Source: a virus. Taken from it: DNA of 33,127 bases. The translations under genes and the position numbers were made by a program. This document shows, in pieces, positions 7,327 to 13,523 of this stretch. Within the stretch, counting starts at the first letter, position 1. Each line of letters opens with the position of its first letter. The notes under the pieces were generated by a model that worked only from the letters and a program-made list of their open reading frames with translations, searched no databases and was not told the origin of the DNA. The stretch covers positions 1-33,127 of the IMG/VR virus record IMGVR_UViG_3300032240_001991; one strand, written 5' to 3'.

Positions 7327-7928
7327 GGTTTAAGAACAAAACTAACACCTGACGGATCAAACCATTGAAGAGGCGGCCAAGAAAAAGATACAAACGTATA
7401 TTTTTTCCCTTTAGTAAGTTCAGTTACATAATGAGGATGAGTTAGCATTCCCGGCCATATCATTGCATAACCAATTGGAACATCTTGTCCGCAAAACTTT
7501 TGTCGAGGAAAATGTAACTCACAGCCTTCATAATCGTCGTTTATTCTCATGTTTATAGTAATAACACCTTCGTCTGTATGTTTTAAAAGATCTCGATTTT
7601 CGTCCATTGAATAACGAACAAAATATGGAGTAAAAACACCAGGGACGTCCATTTGAACTGCTCGTTGAATCATCCATTCTTTTTTTAACATAGGAATAAT
7701 ACTATTTTTATAATGATCGGCAAAAGATACGACGTAATCTCGTCCTATATCATTTAATCTTAGTATGCGCATGTCGTCATAGGTAGTAACAAATCGGTCT
7801 GAATACCTTTCACATGCCTCAACCATTTCGGCACAAAATTCCTTTGTCCAAAAAGGAGTCACAATAATATCATTATGGATTTCATATTTTCCAAAATCAG
7901 GATGCAGACCGCTGTGGTAATGATTCAT
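7323..7928 (-). CDS. 2OG-Fe(II) oxygenase, prolyl-4-hydroxylase-like (first copy, operon lead gene)
   Basis: 201 residues. The HxD motif is K-H-T-D (H117, D119), the third iron ligand lies in L-T-H-P-H (H164 or H166), and Lys at about 176 (GKKYTF) aligns with the 2-oxoglutarate-binding basic residue. The fold is the double-stranded beta helix; VPIGYAMIWPG is the typical penultimate strand region. It leads the seven-gene minus-strand operon, with an AATAAATA late promoter octamer 24 nt upstream and only a weak purine-rich ribosome site. Tandem duplication with the next gene suggests two related hydroxylations or different substrates. The substrate is unknown. Confidence 0.84.
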   Translation of the reverse strand: MNHYHSGLHPDFGKYEIHNDIIVTPFWTKEFCAEMVEACERYSDRFVTTYDDMRILRLNDIGRDYVVSFADHYKNSIIPMLKKEWMIQRAVQMDVPGVFTPYFVRYSMDENRDLLKHTDEGVITINMRINDDYEGCELHFPRQKFCGQDVPIGYAMIWPGMLTHPHYVTELTKGKKYTFVSFSWPPLQWFDPSGVSFVLKP

Positions 7929-7952
7929 ACCTTACTCTTTTAATAATATACC

Positions 7953-7960
7953 TATTTATT
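7953..7960 (-). promoter_or_regulatory. T4-type late promoter octamer AATAAATA for the auxiliary operon
   Basis: Read on the minus strand the bases are AATAAATA, one change from the T4 late consensus TATAAATA. By T4 geometry transcription would start near 7947, leaving a leader of about 19 nt before the ATG at 7928. This predicts that the whole auxiliary operon is expressed late. Confidence 0.55.
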
Positions 7961-7985
7961 TTCTAATAAAAAAGAATAAAATATT

Positions 7986-8411
7986 TTAAATTAATTCTAG
8001 CAATAACTCTAACTTAGTTTTAATGATCTTATTTGAAAGAGAAGTCTTAACACCGCGATGCAAGGGTTTAGGCCATGCATCATAATCGCACCATGCATAT
8101 CCTTGATGTTCAGAATTTAATACAGGAATAAATTCTTTATCTACCAACAACACATAGGTATTATACTGAAATCTCTGGTCCCTACTAACAAATAACTCTA
8201 AGGGAATTACTTTACTAATAGGCGGAGGGTTGCCTACCTCTTCAGCTACTTCTCTCATAAGAGTATCGTAAGGAGTAAAATCGGTTGGATCTTTTTTGCC
8301 TCCAATCAGTCCCCATGTATTGGCTGTTTTTCCGTGTGCCCTTAATAGAAATAAAAATCGTTTAGTATCTTTAGCTAAAAATAATCCGCCTGCACAGTTT
8401 ATTTCTATCAT
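7986..8411 (-). CDS. Nudix hydrolase
   Basis: 141 residues from the ATG that overlaps the gp15 stop as ATGA; an in-frame TTG at 8426 gives a 5-residue extension that I reject. The Nudix box is recognisable as G-L-I-G-G-K-K followed by R-E-V-A-E-E-V-G (53-60), giving the metal-binding Glu residues; the first Glu of the classic GX5EX7REUXEEXGU pattern is not in its usual place. N-terminal CAGGLFLAKDTKRFLFLLR is the usual opening strand pair. Nudix enzymes cleave nucleoside diphosphates linked to another group, for example oxidised dNTPs, nucleotide sugars or NAD(H). It is translationally coupled to gp15, so expression is late. Substrate not predictable. Confidence 0.82.
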   Translation of the reverse strand: MIEINCAGGLFLAKDTKRFLFLLRAHGKTANTWGLIGGKKDPTDFTPYDTLMREVAEEVGNPPPISKVIPLELFVSRDQRFQYNTYVLLVDKEFIPVLNSEHQGYAWCDYDAWPKPLHRGVKTSLSNKIIKTKLELLLELI

Positions 8412-9850
8412 AATATCATACGCCAATCTGTATTTTCATAAACACCGTCGTAAGACTTAGACCATTGCTCACCATTCCATTTATATTGTATATTTGTATA
8501 TGCGTTTGTAATATAAGTTGTAGATGTAGTTACAGTAGAATCAAACAGCACCCACCATTGAGTACCATCCCATTGTATTATATCGTTGGCGTTTGCTTTA
8601 ATTCCATGGGGTTGTCCAGTAACAGGCGCTATACTACTCCATGCGTCTGGCCCTTCTACAGTATCATTAAGCACTACGTCATCTAGTATTAGATATCTTC
8701 GATCAATGTTCTGGCCAGAAACAGAATGAGGATTAAATGTCTGAGGATTTACAATAGCATCTATTGTTCCTCTACTATAAGTATCAGTATGATCAGTTAA
8801 AATAGTATTAGCAGGAACGGTATCAACGTCAACCGACAAGTTCATTAAACAGGCATTAAAAGGATTCAACGACATGTAAGCTACAATTTCATGACCGTCT
8901 GGTTTGCCTAATCTTAGTTGACTTAATCCCGATGTAAATTTGCCAGGATATAGGTCTAGAATGTTTAACCACGAAGGACGATTTGGAACATTATCTACAG
9001 TAACCCATCCCGTACTGACATTGTCTTCTCCTACTGGAACTAGAACAGCGACATTATCTAAAATTAATAACTTATAATCTTGAGGAGTAAGGGTAACCCT
9101 AGCAGTTGGTTCTAATCCTCCAAAGATATTTCCTCCATGAAGAGCATCTTCATATCCTCCTGCCTTGCCTGTGCCAACAGGCTCTTCAAATATATTAGCA
9201 ATAATTTTTGTAATAATGCCTAACTTCTTAACCTTTGCAGGAGGTGTGATCCAAATAGGTGCAGTAAACTGTAAGGTAGCAATACTTAGATCGTTATTAA
9301 GACCTTGTGGAACTGTTTTACTTTCAAAAACACTACCTTCTGTAATTTCTAAATAACTTAAACTAGTCCAGTCAACGTAGTTGTCTGTTGTTTGGATCTC
9401 CATACTAGGGTTAAACAACACTGTGATCTGTTCCCATAGCTGAAATTTTTGATCAGTATTAGTGGTCCAAATATCTGCATTAAATGTAATTACATAGGGC
9501 GTAGGCATTAAACGTTCGATGGTGTAATTTGCACCTTGTGTGTTTAAATATTGTTGATTAGCATCGTCAAATGCTCTTTCTCTAATATGCATCTTATTAA
9601 CATATGTAGGATTCTGCATTCTTGGGCGATCAAATTTTATATCTTTAATGTAACAAGCAATAAATGGAGCACTCTGAAGAATGTTTTCTGTATTTTTGTT
9701 TAAAATAGTTCCTACTTGTCGAGTCATGTCACCATAACGAACCGGAACTTGTATAATCTTTCCTGAACTATCTTTATAGGCAAAGTTACTCATTAATCTC
9801 ATAAACTGAGTTAGGTAGCGTTTTACCTGCCCGTCATAAAAATGTTCCAT
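8408..9850 (-). CDS. gp15: gp15-like tail sheath stabiliser / neck protein with long C-terminal extension
   Basis: 480 residues, against about 270 in T4 gp15. The N-terminal half carries features I associate with the gp15 family: an F-Y-D-G-Q-V-K-R-Y-L-T-Q-F opening, V-P-V-R-Y-G-D-M-T-R-Q, S-A-P-F-I-A-C-Y-I, R-L-M-P-T-P-Y and N-A-D-I-W-T-T-N-T-D-Q-K-F-Q-L. gp15 forms the hexameric ring capping the tail tube and sheath, to which the gp13/gp14 neck attaches. The C-terminal ~200 residues are extra and contain I-Q-W-D-G-T-Q-W-W and Y-K-W-N-G-E-Q-W, aromatic modules also seen in gp14 and gp18 of this phage. It starts one base after the gp14 stop (TAATATG). Family call is good; the extension has no assigned role. 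Confidence 0.82.
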   Translation of the reverse strand: MEHFYDGQVKRYLTQFMRLMSNFAYKDSSGKIIQVPVRYGDMTRQVGTILNKNTENILQSAPFIACYIKDIKFDRPRMQNPTYVNKMHIRERAFDDANQQYLNTQGANYTIERLMPTPYVITFNADIWTTNTDQKFQLWEQITVLFNPSMEIQTTDNYVDWTSLSYLEITEGSVFESKTVPQGLNNDLSIATLQFTAPIWITPPAKVKKLGIITKIIANIFEEPVGTGKAGGYEDALHGGNIFGGLEPTARVTLTPQDYKLLILDNVAVLVPVGEDNVSTGWVTVDNVPNRPSWLNILDLYPGKFTSGLSQLRLGKPDGHEIVAYMSLNPFNACLMNLSVDVDTVPANTILTDHTDTYSRGTIDAIVNPQTFNPHSVSGQNIDRRYLILDDVVLNDTVEGPDAWSSIAPVTGQPHGIKANANDIIQWDGTQWWVLFDSTVTTSTTYITNAYTNIQYKWNGEQWSKSYDGVYENTDWRMIL

Positions 9851-9851
9851 A

Positions 9852-11048
9852 TTAGTGATCTGCCTTTGGTTTCAATACTTTACTCAATGCTTGACGCTCC
9901 GGTACAACCTGACCTGCAATAGTTGCGGTATTATTGTTGTTAATAAAGCTGGTTTTCTGTGTTTGTCTAGATAGAGAATTATCAACGGGCATGCCGTCTG
10001 TTGGTTTATTAGTTAGAGTCATGCGCACATTGTCTTCGTAAGTAATCCAGTGTTTACCATTCCATCTATAAAGACGATTTGGAAAATAATCTGTACGTAA
10101 GTGAAATTGTCCAGTAACACTAGGCGTTACAAATTCAACTCCCATCGTATATGGAGCACCGTTAGGAGGCATTCCGTCTCCTGTAAGGTAACCAACATAG
10201 ATGTCTCTCTTAGGACTATTTAATATAATACTAGCATCCATTGCTGCTGTTTCACTATCAATTGTTATTGCAGTCATGCTAGCATCTGCAACATCTACAA
10301 TGCCAGATTCTCTTGTTGGTATAACATAATAACTAAAATTATCATAACCACTTAATGGAGCATCTGCTTCTGCTTGAGCAATAATAGCATTATTGATTTC
10401 AATATTCTTATTATAGGTACTAAGGATGTCTCGCAAGCTGCTGCCGTCACCAGCACCAGAATCTCCGTCCAATATTTCTTTAAATTCTTGACTATCAACT
10501 AGCGGTTGACATTTAGCACGTAATAAATGTGGATACCAAGTAGGACTATATCCTGTGCTAGGACGGGTAACTTCTATGATTACATAAAATCTTTTTAATG
10601 CAACCATAGCAGTATCTAACGCATACTCATCTTTTTGATGCGGAAGCTCGATAACATCGCCTGGCATTATTTTTCTACCAAGTGATTCTACTGTACCTCT
10701 TAAATGAAAGTGTACAAGAATTTCGTCATTACTTAAAAATAAACCAAATTGTGCTAGATTAAAAACACTATCCATCATAGTATAGATACCGCGCAATCTA
10801 TAGACGTCAGGATCATATTTCCTATCACGGTTTTCCATAAAAATTAGATCTTGAATACCTAATTCTGGTATAGGATTAGAGTTAATTGGAGTTCCAGGTG
10901 TGCTTTCTCCGCTAAGAGGGTCAGCTGGACCAAGATACTTGTGCACCATGCAATCAGTTCCGCCAACTTGAAATTGCTCGTTGATCAACCGATCAATTAA
11001 TTTAAAGTCATTGCCTTTTTCTGGTCGGTATAAACTTAAGCGTGGCAT
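9852..11048 (-). CDS. gp14: gp14-like neck (head completion) protein with extension
   Basis: 398 residues from the ATG that follows the upstream stop by one base (TAATATG), giving M-P-R-L-S-L-Y; a start at 11087 would run back into the upstream gene. The N-terminal region (DFKLIDRLINEQFQVGGTD, VHKYLGP, LIFMENRDRKYD) matches my recollection of gp14 in cyanophage-type T4-likes, and the location immediately before gp15 agrees. gp14 joins with gp13 on the filled capsid to make the tail attachment site. At 398 residues it is longer than T4 gp14 (256). It contains a Y-R-W-N-G-K-H-W module near residue 330 followed by a low-complexity, Asn/Thr-rich tail. It sits on the opposite strand from gp13. Confidence 0.78.
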   Translation of the reverse strand: MPRLSLYRPEKGNDFKLIDRLINEQFQVGGTDCMVHKYLGPADPLSGESTPGTPINSNPIPELGIQDLIFMENRDRKYDPDVYRLRGIYTMMDSVFNLAQFGLFLSNDEILVHFHLRGTVESLGRKIMPGDVIELPHQKDEYALDTAMVALKRFYVIIEVTRPSTGYSPTWYPHLLRAKCQPLVDSQEFKEILDGDSGAGDGSSLRDILSTYNKNIEINNAIIAQAEADAPLSGYDNFSYYVIPTRESGIVDVADASMTAITIDSETAAMDASIILNSPKRDIYVGYLTGDGMPPNGAPYTMGVEFVTPSVTGQFHLRTDYFPNRLYRWNGKHWITYEDNVRMTLTNKPTDGMPVDNSLSRQTQKTSFINNNNTATIAGQVVPERQALSKVLKPKADH

Positions 11049-11049
11049 A

Positions 11050-11622
11050 TTATCCCCATGAAATACTAGCGTCGTTTTCTTGAGCAAATTTAATTAATTC
11101 AATTAACTTGTCAATATAATGATTTACTTGATCTTGACTGCGTCCCATGTCTATCATCCTAGGTCCAGTTTTTCCAATATGTGTTACACCTTGATCGTCG
11201 GTGTGTTTTTTACCCATTGGACCTTGCATATCGCTAGGTTCTTGCGTATATTGATTAGTATCTTGATTTTTTAACTGGATGAGTCTACGCATGAATTTTG
11301 GCAAATCTCGGTTATGTATAATTCCAGAATAATCAGGATTTGTAACGCCCAGCATACGTTGTATTTCGTATCCGTTAGAATTACTTACTTGCAATTCTGG
11401 AGCTGCACTTACCCATTCTTCACTTTTACCTTTACCGTCACAACGTCGACATGGATATTCACCGTCGCTCCACGTTTCTTTTCCTGTACCATCACATGCA
11501 AAACACGGCTCTAGTTGTTTGGTCTCCCAGTCCGCACTAGACCAAACTTTTCGTCCATCATAATCTTTTAGCTTTGCCGCGGTAAAGGTCATGCCCTCAG
11601 TTATAAGATCTCGTATTTTCAT
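11050..11622 (-). CDS. DnaJ-type zinc-finger protein with capsid-targeting-like N-terminus
   Basis: 190 residues from M-K-I-R-D-L-I-T-E-G; an ATG at 11634 would add 4 residues. Two C-x-x-C-x-G-x-G repeats (CFACDGTG and CRRCDGKG, about residues 39-66) form the zinc-binding pair of the DnaJ central domain, with no J domain present. The rest is polar, with a C-terminal helix (NHYIDKLIELIKFAQEN). The first ten residues resemble the T4 internal-protein capsid-targeting peptide (MKTYQEFIAEA), including an I-T-E/G step like a gp21 protease site. A late promoter lies 26 nt upstream and gp14 begins one base after its stop, so it is a late gene of the neck operon. Function unknown; a packaged or assembly-linked protein is plausible. 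Confidence 0.68.
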   Translation of the reverse strand: MKIRDLITEGMTFTAAKLKDYDGRKVWSSADWETKQLEPCFACDGTGKETWSDGEYPCRRCDGKGKSEEWVSAAPELQVSNSNGYEIQRMLGVTNPDYSGIIHNRDLPKFMRRLIQLKNQDTNQYTQEPSDMQGPMGKKHTDDQGVTHIGKTGPRMIDMGRSQDQVNHYIDKLIELIKFAQENDASISWG

Positions 11623-11647
11623 CAGTGGTTCCAAAGTTTCAATATTG

Positions 11648-11655
11648 TATTTATG
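11648..11655 (-). promoter_or_regulatory. Late promoter octamer CATAAATA (minus strand) for the neck operon
   Basis: The minus strand reads CATAAATA, a T4 late-type octamer. Predicted start near 11642, giving a leader of about 20 nt before the zinc-finger gene at 11622. It directly abuts the plus-strand octamer at 11656-11663. Confidence 0.6.
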
Positions 11656-11663
11656 GCTAAATA
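11656..11663 (+). promoter_or_regulatory. Late promoter octamer GCTAAATA for gp13
   Basis: The octamer lies with a 5-nt spacer before the gp13 ATG. T4 late promoters place the start site about 6 nt after the octamer, which here is the A of the ATG itself; no Shine-Dalgarno sequence is present. This predicts a leaderless gp13 message. Confidence 0.55.
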
Positions 11664-11668
11664 ATTGT

Positions 11669-12427
11669 ATGAATGAGCTAGATAATGAGCGTCAAGTTGT
11701 AATTGATTATATACGCACCTTCTTAGGTGACGGAATGGTTGATGTAGAATTGGATCCTATCCACTATAATACAGCTATTGATAAGGCACTAATGCGGTAT
11801 CGTCAACGCAGTCAAAATGCTACAGAAGAAAGTTTTGGGTTTATAACACTTCAAGTAGATCAAAACGAATACTTTATGCCTAAAGAAGTTATGCAAGTGC
11901 GTCAAGTTTTCCGTAGAAGTATTGGTTCTCGCTCAGGCGGCGGAGACGGTGGTTCTTTATTTGAACCGTTTAATTTAGCTTATACAAATACATATCTGTT
12001 AAGCAGTTCAAATATGGGAGGACTAGCAACATATTTTGCATTTGCTAGCTACCAAAATTTAGTTGGTAAGATGTTTGGAAGTTTTATTAATTTTGATTTT
12101 AACCCTACAACTAAAAAACTAAGAATATCGCAACGTCCGAGAACAGAAGAAAGCGTACTAATTTGGATGTATAATCATCGCCCAGATTTTAACTTGTTTC
12201 AAGACAACTATGCAGGTCTATGGATTAAGGATTATGCGTTAGCTCAGGCTAAAATCATGTTAGGCGAAGCACGCGAAAAGTTTGGAAATATTTCAGGACC
12301 ACAAGGTCAGGTAACTATTAACGGTCAGGCGCTTAAATCAGAAGGGCTAGCAATGACAGAAAAACTCGATGCTGAGTTAGTTAATAACTTTGATAACCAA
12401 CAACCGTTGACATTTGTTATAGGATAA
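11669..12427 (+). CDS. gp13: gp13-like neck (head completion) protein
   Basis: 252 residues starting at M-N-E-L-D-N; an in-frame ATG at 11591 would add 26 residues translated from the antisense of the divergent gene and the promoter, so I reject it. Family-like features include V-I-D-Y-I-R-T-F-L-G-D-G-M-V-D-V-E-L, the LMRYRQRS helix, YFMPKEVMQVRQVFRRS and a C-terminal AQAKIMLGEAREKFGNI segment followed by GPQGQVTING. In T4, gp13 pairs with gp14 to close the portal after packaging and receive the tail. T4 gp13 is 309 residues. Here it is transcribed divergently from gp14 rather than in line with it. Confidence 0.8.
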   Translation: MNELDNERQVVIDYIRTFLGDGMVDVELDPIHYNTAIDKALMRYRQRSQNATEESFGFITLQVDQNEYFMPKEVMQVRQVFRRSIGSRSGGGDGGSLFEPFNLAYTNTYLLSSSNMGGLATYFAFASYQNLVGKMFGSFINFDFNPTTKKLRISQRPRTEESVLIWMYNHRPDFNLFQDNYAGLWIKDYALAQAKIMLGEAREKFGNISGPQGQVTINGQALKSEGLAMTEKLDAELVNNFDNQQPLTFVIG

Positions 12428-12432
12428 CATAA

Positions 12433-12452
12433 AATAACTCAAAGGAGTTATT
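12433..12452 (+). promoter_or_regulatory. Hairpin that sequesters the dNMP kinase ribosome binding site
   Basis: AATAACTC (12433-12440) pairs perfectly with GAGTTATT (12445-12452) around an AAAG loop. The Shine-Dalgarno AAAGGAG lies in the loop and 3' arm, directly before the ATG at 12453. An 8-bp stem is enough to reduce access; ribosomes finishing gp13 25 nt upstream could open it. Confidence 0.5.
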
Positions 12453-13172
12453 ATGATTATTGGCATCTTAGGTTTGATTGGTTCCGGAAAAGATACCGCT
12501 GCAGATTATCTTGTAAATCATCATAATTTTGAAAGAGAGAGCTTTGCTAAAAGCTTAAAAGACGCAGTCTCTAATGTTTTTGGGTGGGACAGAGAGATGC
12601 TTGAAGGAAAAACTGATCAATCTCGATTTTGGCGAGAACAAGAGGATCAGTGGTGGGCAAAGAGACTTAATAAACCTGGTCTTACTCCTCGATGGGTGCT
12701 ACAATATTGGGGCACTGAAGTGTGCCGTTCTGGATTTCATGACGATATTTGGATTGCTGGTTTAGAAAATCGTCTTAGAAATGTTAGTTCTAACATAGTC
12801 ATCTCTGATTGCCGATTTCCCAATGAGATTTCCGCTATTAAAAACTCTGGCGGAATTACAATTAGAGTAAAAAGAAGTGCAGAGCCAGAATGGTACGACA
12901 TTGCGTTAACGCAGTGTCGTGCATCTGTGGAAGAACTAGATAAATTAAAAAACTCTGGACTAGTAATGGAACAAATATATCCAGATGTACACTCTAGTGA
13001 GTGGGCATGGATTGGGTCAGAATTTAATTATATTATTGAAAATAACGGCAGCAAACAAGATCTGTTTAGTCAACTAGAGTCAATCATTAAAAATCCGGAA
13101 TTAGATCCCCTTGCCGCCAAGGTAGATGTAGCGTATGAAGCAGCCGTTGGCAATTGGCACAGATTGTCTTAA
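12453..13172 (+). CDS. gp1: Deoxynucleoside monophosphate kinase (T4 gp1-like)
   Basis: 239 residues, matching T4 gp1 (241). The P-loop is G-L-I-G-S-G-K-D-T near the N-terminus (7-15), followed by a typical SFAKSLKDAV helix, a W-V-L-Q-Y-W-G-T-E-V-C-R segment and an I-V-I-S-D-C-R-F-P-N-E strand where the Asp-Arg pair lines the active site. The enzyme phosphorylates dNMPs to dNDPs to feed replication. A strong AAAGGAG lies 6 nt before the ATG but within a hairpin. The last 86 bases overlap, in antisense, the end of the minus-strand HNH-like gene. Confidence 0.82.
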   Translation: MIIGILGLIGSGKDTAADYLVNHHNFERESFAKSLKDAVSNVFGWDREMLEGKTDQSRFWREQEDQWWAKRLNKPGLTPRWVLQYWGTEVCRSGFHDDIWIAGLENRLRNVSSNIVISDCRFPNEISAIKNSGGITIRVKRSAEPEWYDIALTQCRASVEELDKLKNSGLVMEQIYPDVHSSEWAWIGSEFNYIIENNGSKQDLFSQLESIIKNPELDPLAAKVDVAYEAAVGNWHRLS

Positions 13173-13422
13173 GATTACTATAACTGCAATTATTTAAATT
13201 TCCGTCTATGTGAAATACATTAAATTGCTCGCCCCATTTGCTATTGTAACCGCAACGATCACATTTTAACTTTTTCTTATAACCTGTTTTAGCCCATCGT
13301 GGAGTTCCTTCCTTAGATACACGAGCACAATGATCACATTGTGATCGATAATGTGTTACTCCGTCCTTATGATAATTGATAGCAACAGGCCGACAATTAC
13401 AGCTTTTACATAAGTCTCTCAT
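13087..13422 (-). CDS. HNH-like zinc endonuclease homologue
   Basis: 111 residues with four Cys pairs: CKSCNC, CDHC, CDRCGY and CANC. The C-terminal half has the shape of an HNH nuclease: V-F-H-I-D-G-N-L-N-N ... Y-S-N-L-K-T-I-C-A-N-C-Q, with the H-x-D-G-N, N-L and C-x-x-C elements in order. Whether it retains cleavage activity is not certain, as the canonical second His is not obvious. It could be a free-standing homing-type or packaging-linked nuclease. A late octamer lies upstream on the minus strand and AAAGG precedes the ATG. It runs convergently into the dNMP kinase gene with an 86-bp overlap and sits between the kinase and the tail sheath gene. Confidence 0.65.
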   Translation of the reverse strand: MRDLCKSCNCRPVAINYHKDGVTHYRSQCDHCARVSKEGTPRWAKTGYKKKLKCDRCGYNSKWGEQFNVFHIDGNLNNCSYSNLKTICANCQRLLHTLHLPWRQGDLIPDF

Positions 13423-13454
13423 ATAATGCGCCCTTTAAAGGTGCCCTTTATGAC

Positions 13455-13462
13455 TATTTAAT
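13455..13462 (-). promoter_or_regulatory. Late promoter octamer ATTAAATA for the HNH-like gene
   Basis: The minus strand reads ATTAAATA; the predicted start near 13449 leaves a leader of about 27 nt to the ATG at 13422 and includes an AAAGG ribosome site. It forms a divergent pair with the gp18 promoter 22 bp away. Confidence 0.5.
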
Positions 13463-13484
13463 CCGGTAAAAAATGTCAACAACC

Positions 13485-13492
13485 GATAAATA
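13485..13492 (+). promoter_or_regulatory. Late promoter octamer GATAAATA for gp18
   Basis: One base from the T4 late consensus. A start near 13498 would leave a 26-nt leader carrying AAGGAG at 13510-13515, a strong ribosome site 8 nt before the sheath ATG. This fits a highly expressed structural gene. Confidence 0.7.
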
Positions 13493-13523
13493 AAAACAAG
13501 TAATCCTTTAAGGAGATTTGTAA

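Noticed and set aside
11591-11668. N-terminal extension of gp13
   Set aside because: It is antisense of the divergent zinc-finger gene and the two promoters; the ATG at 11669 fits the family start.
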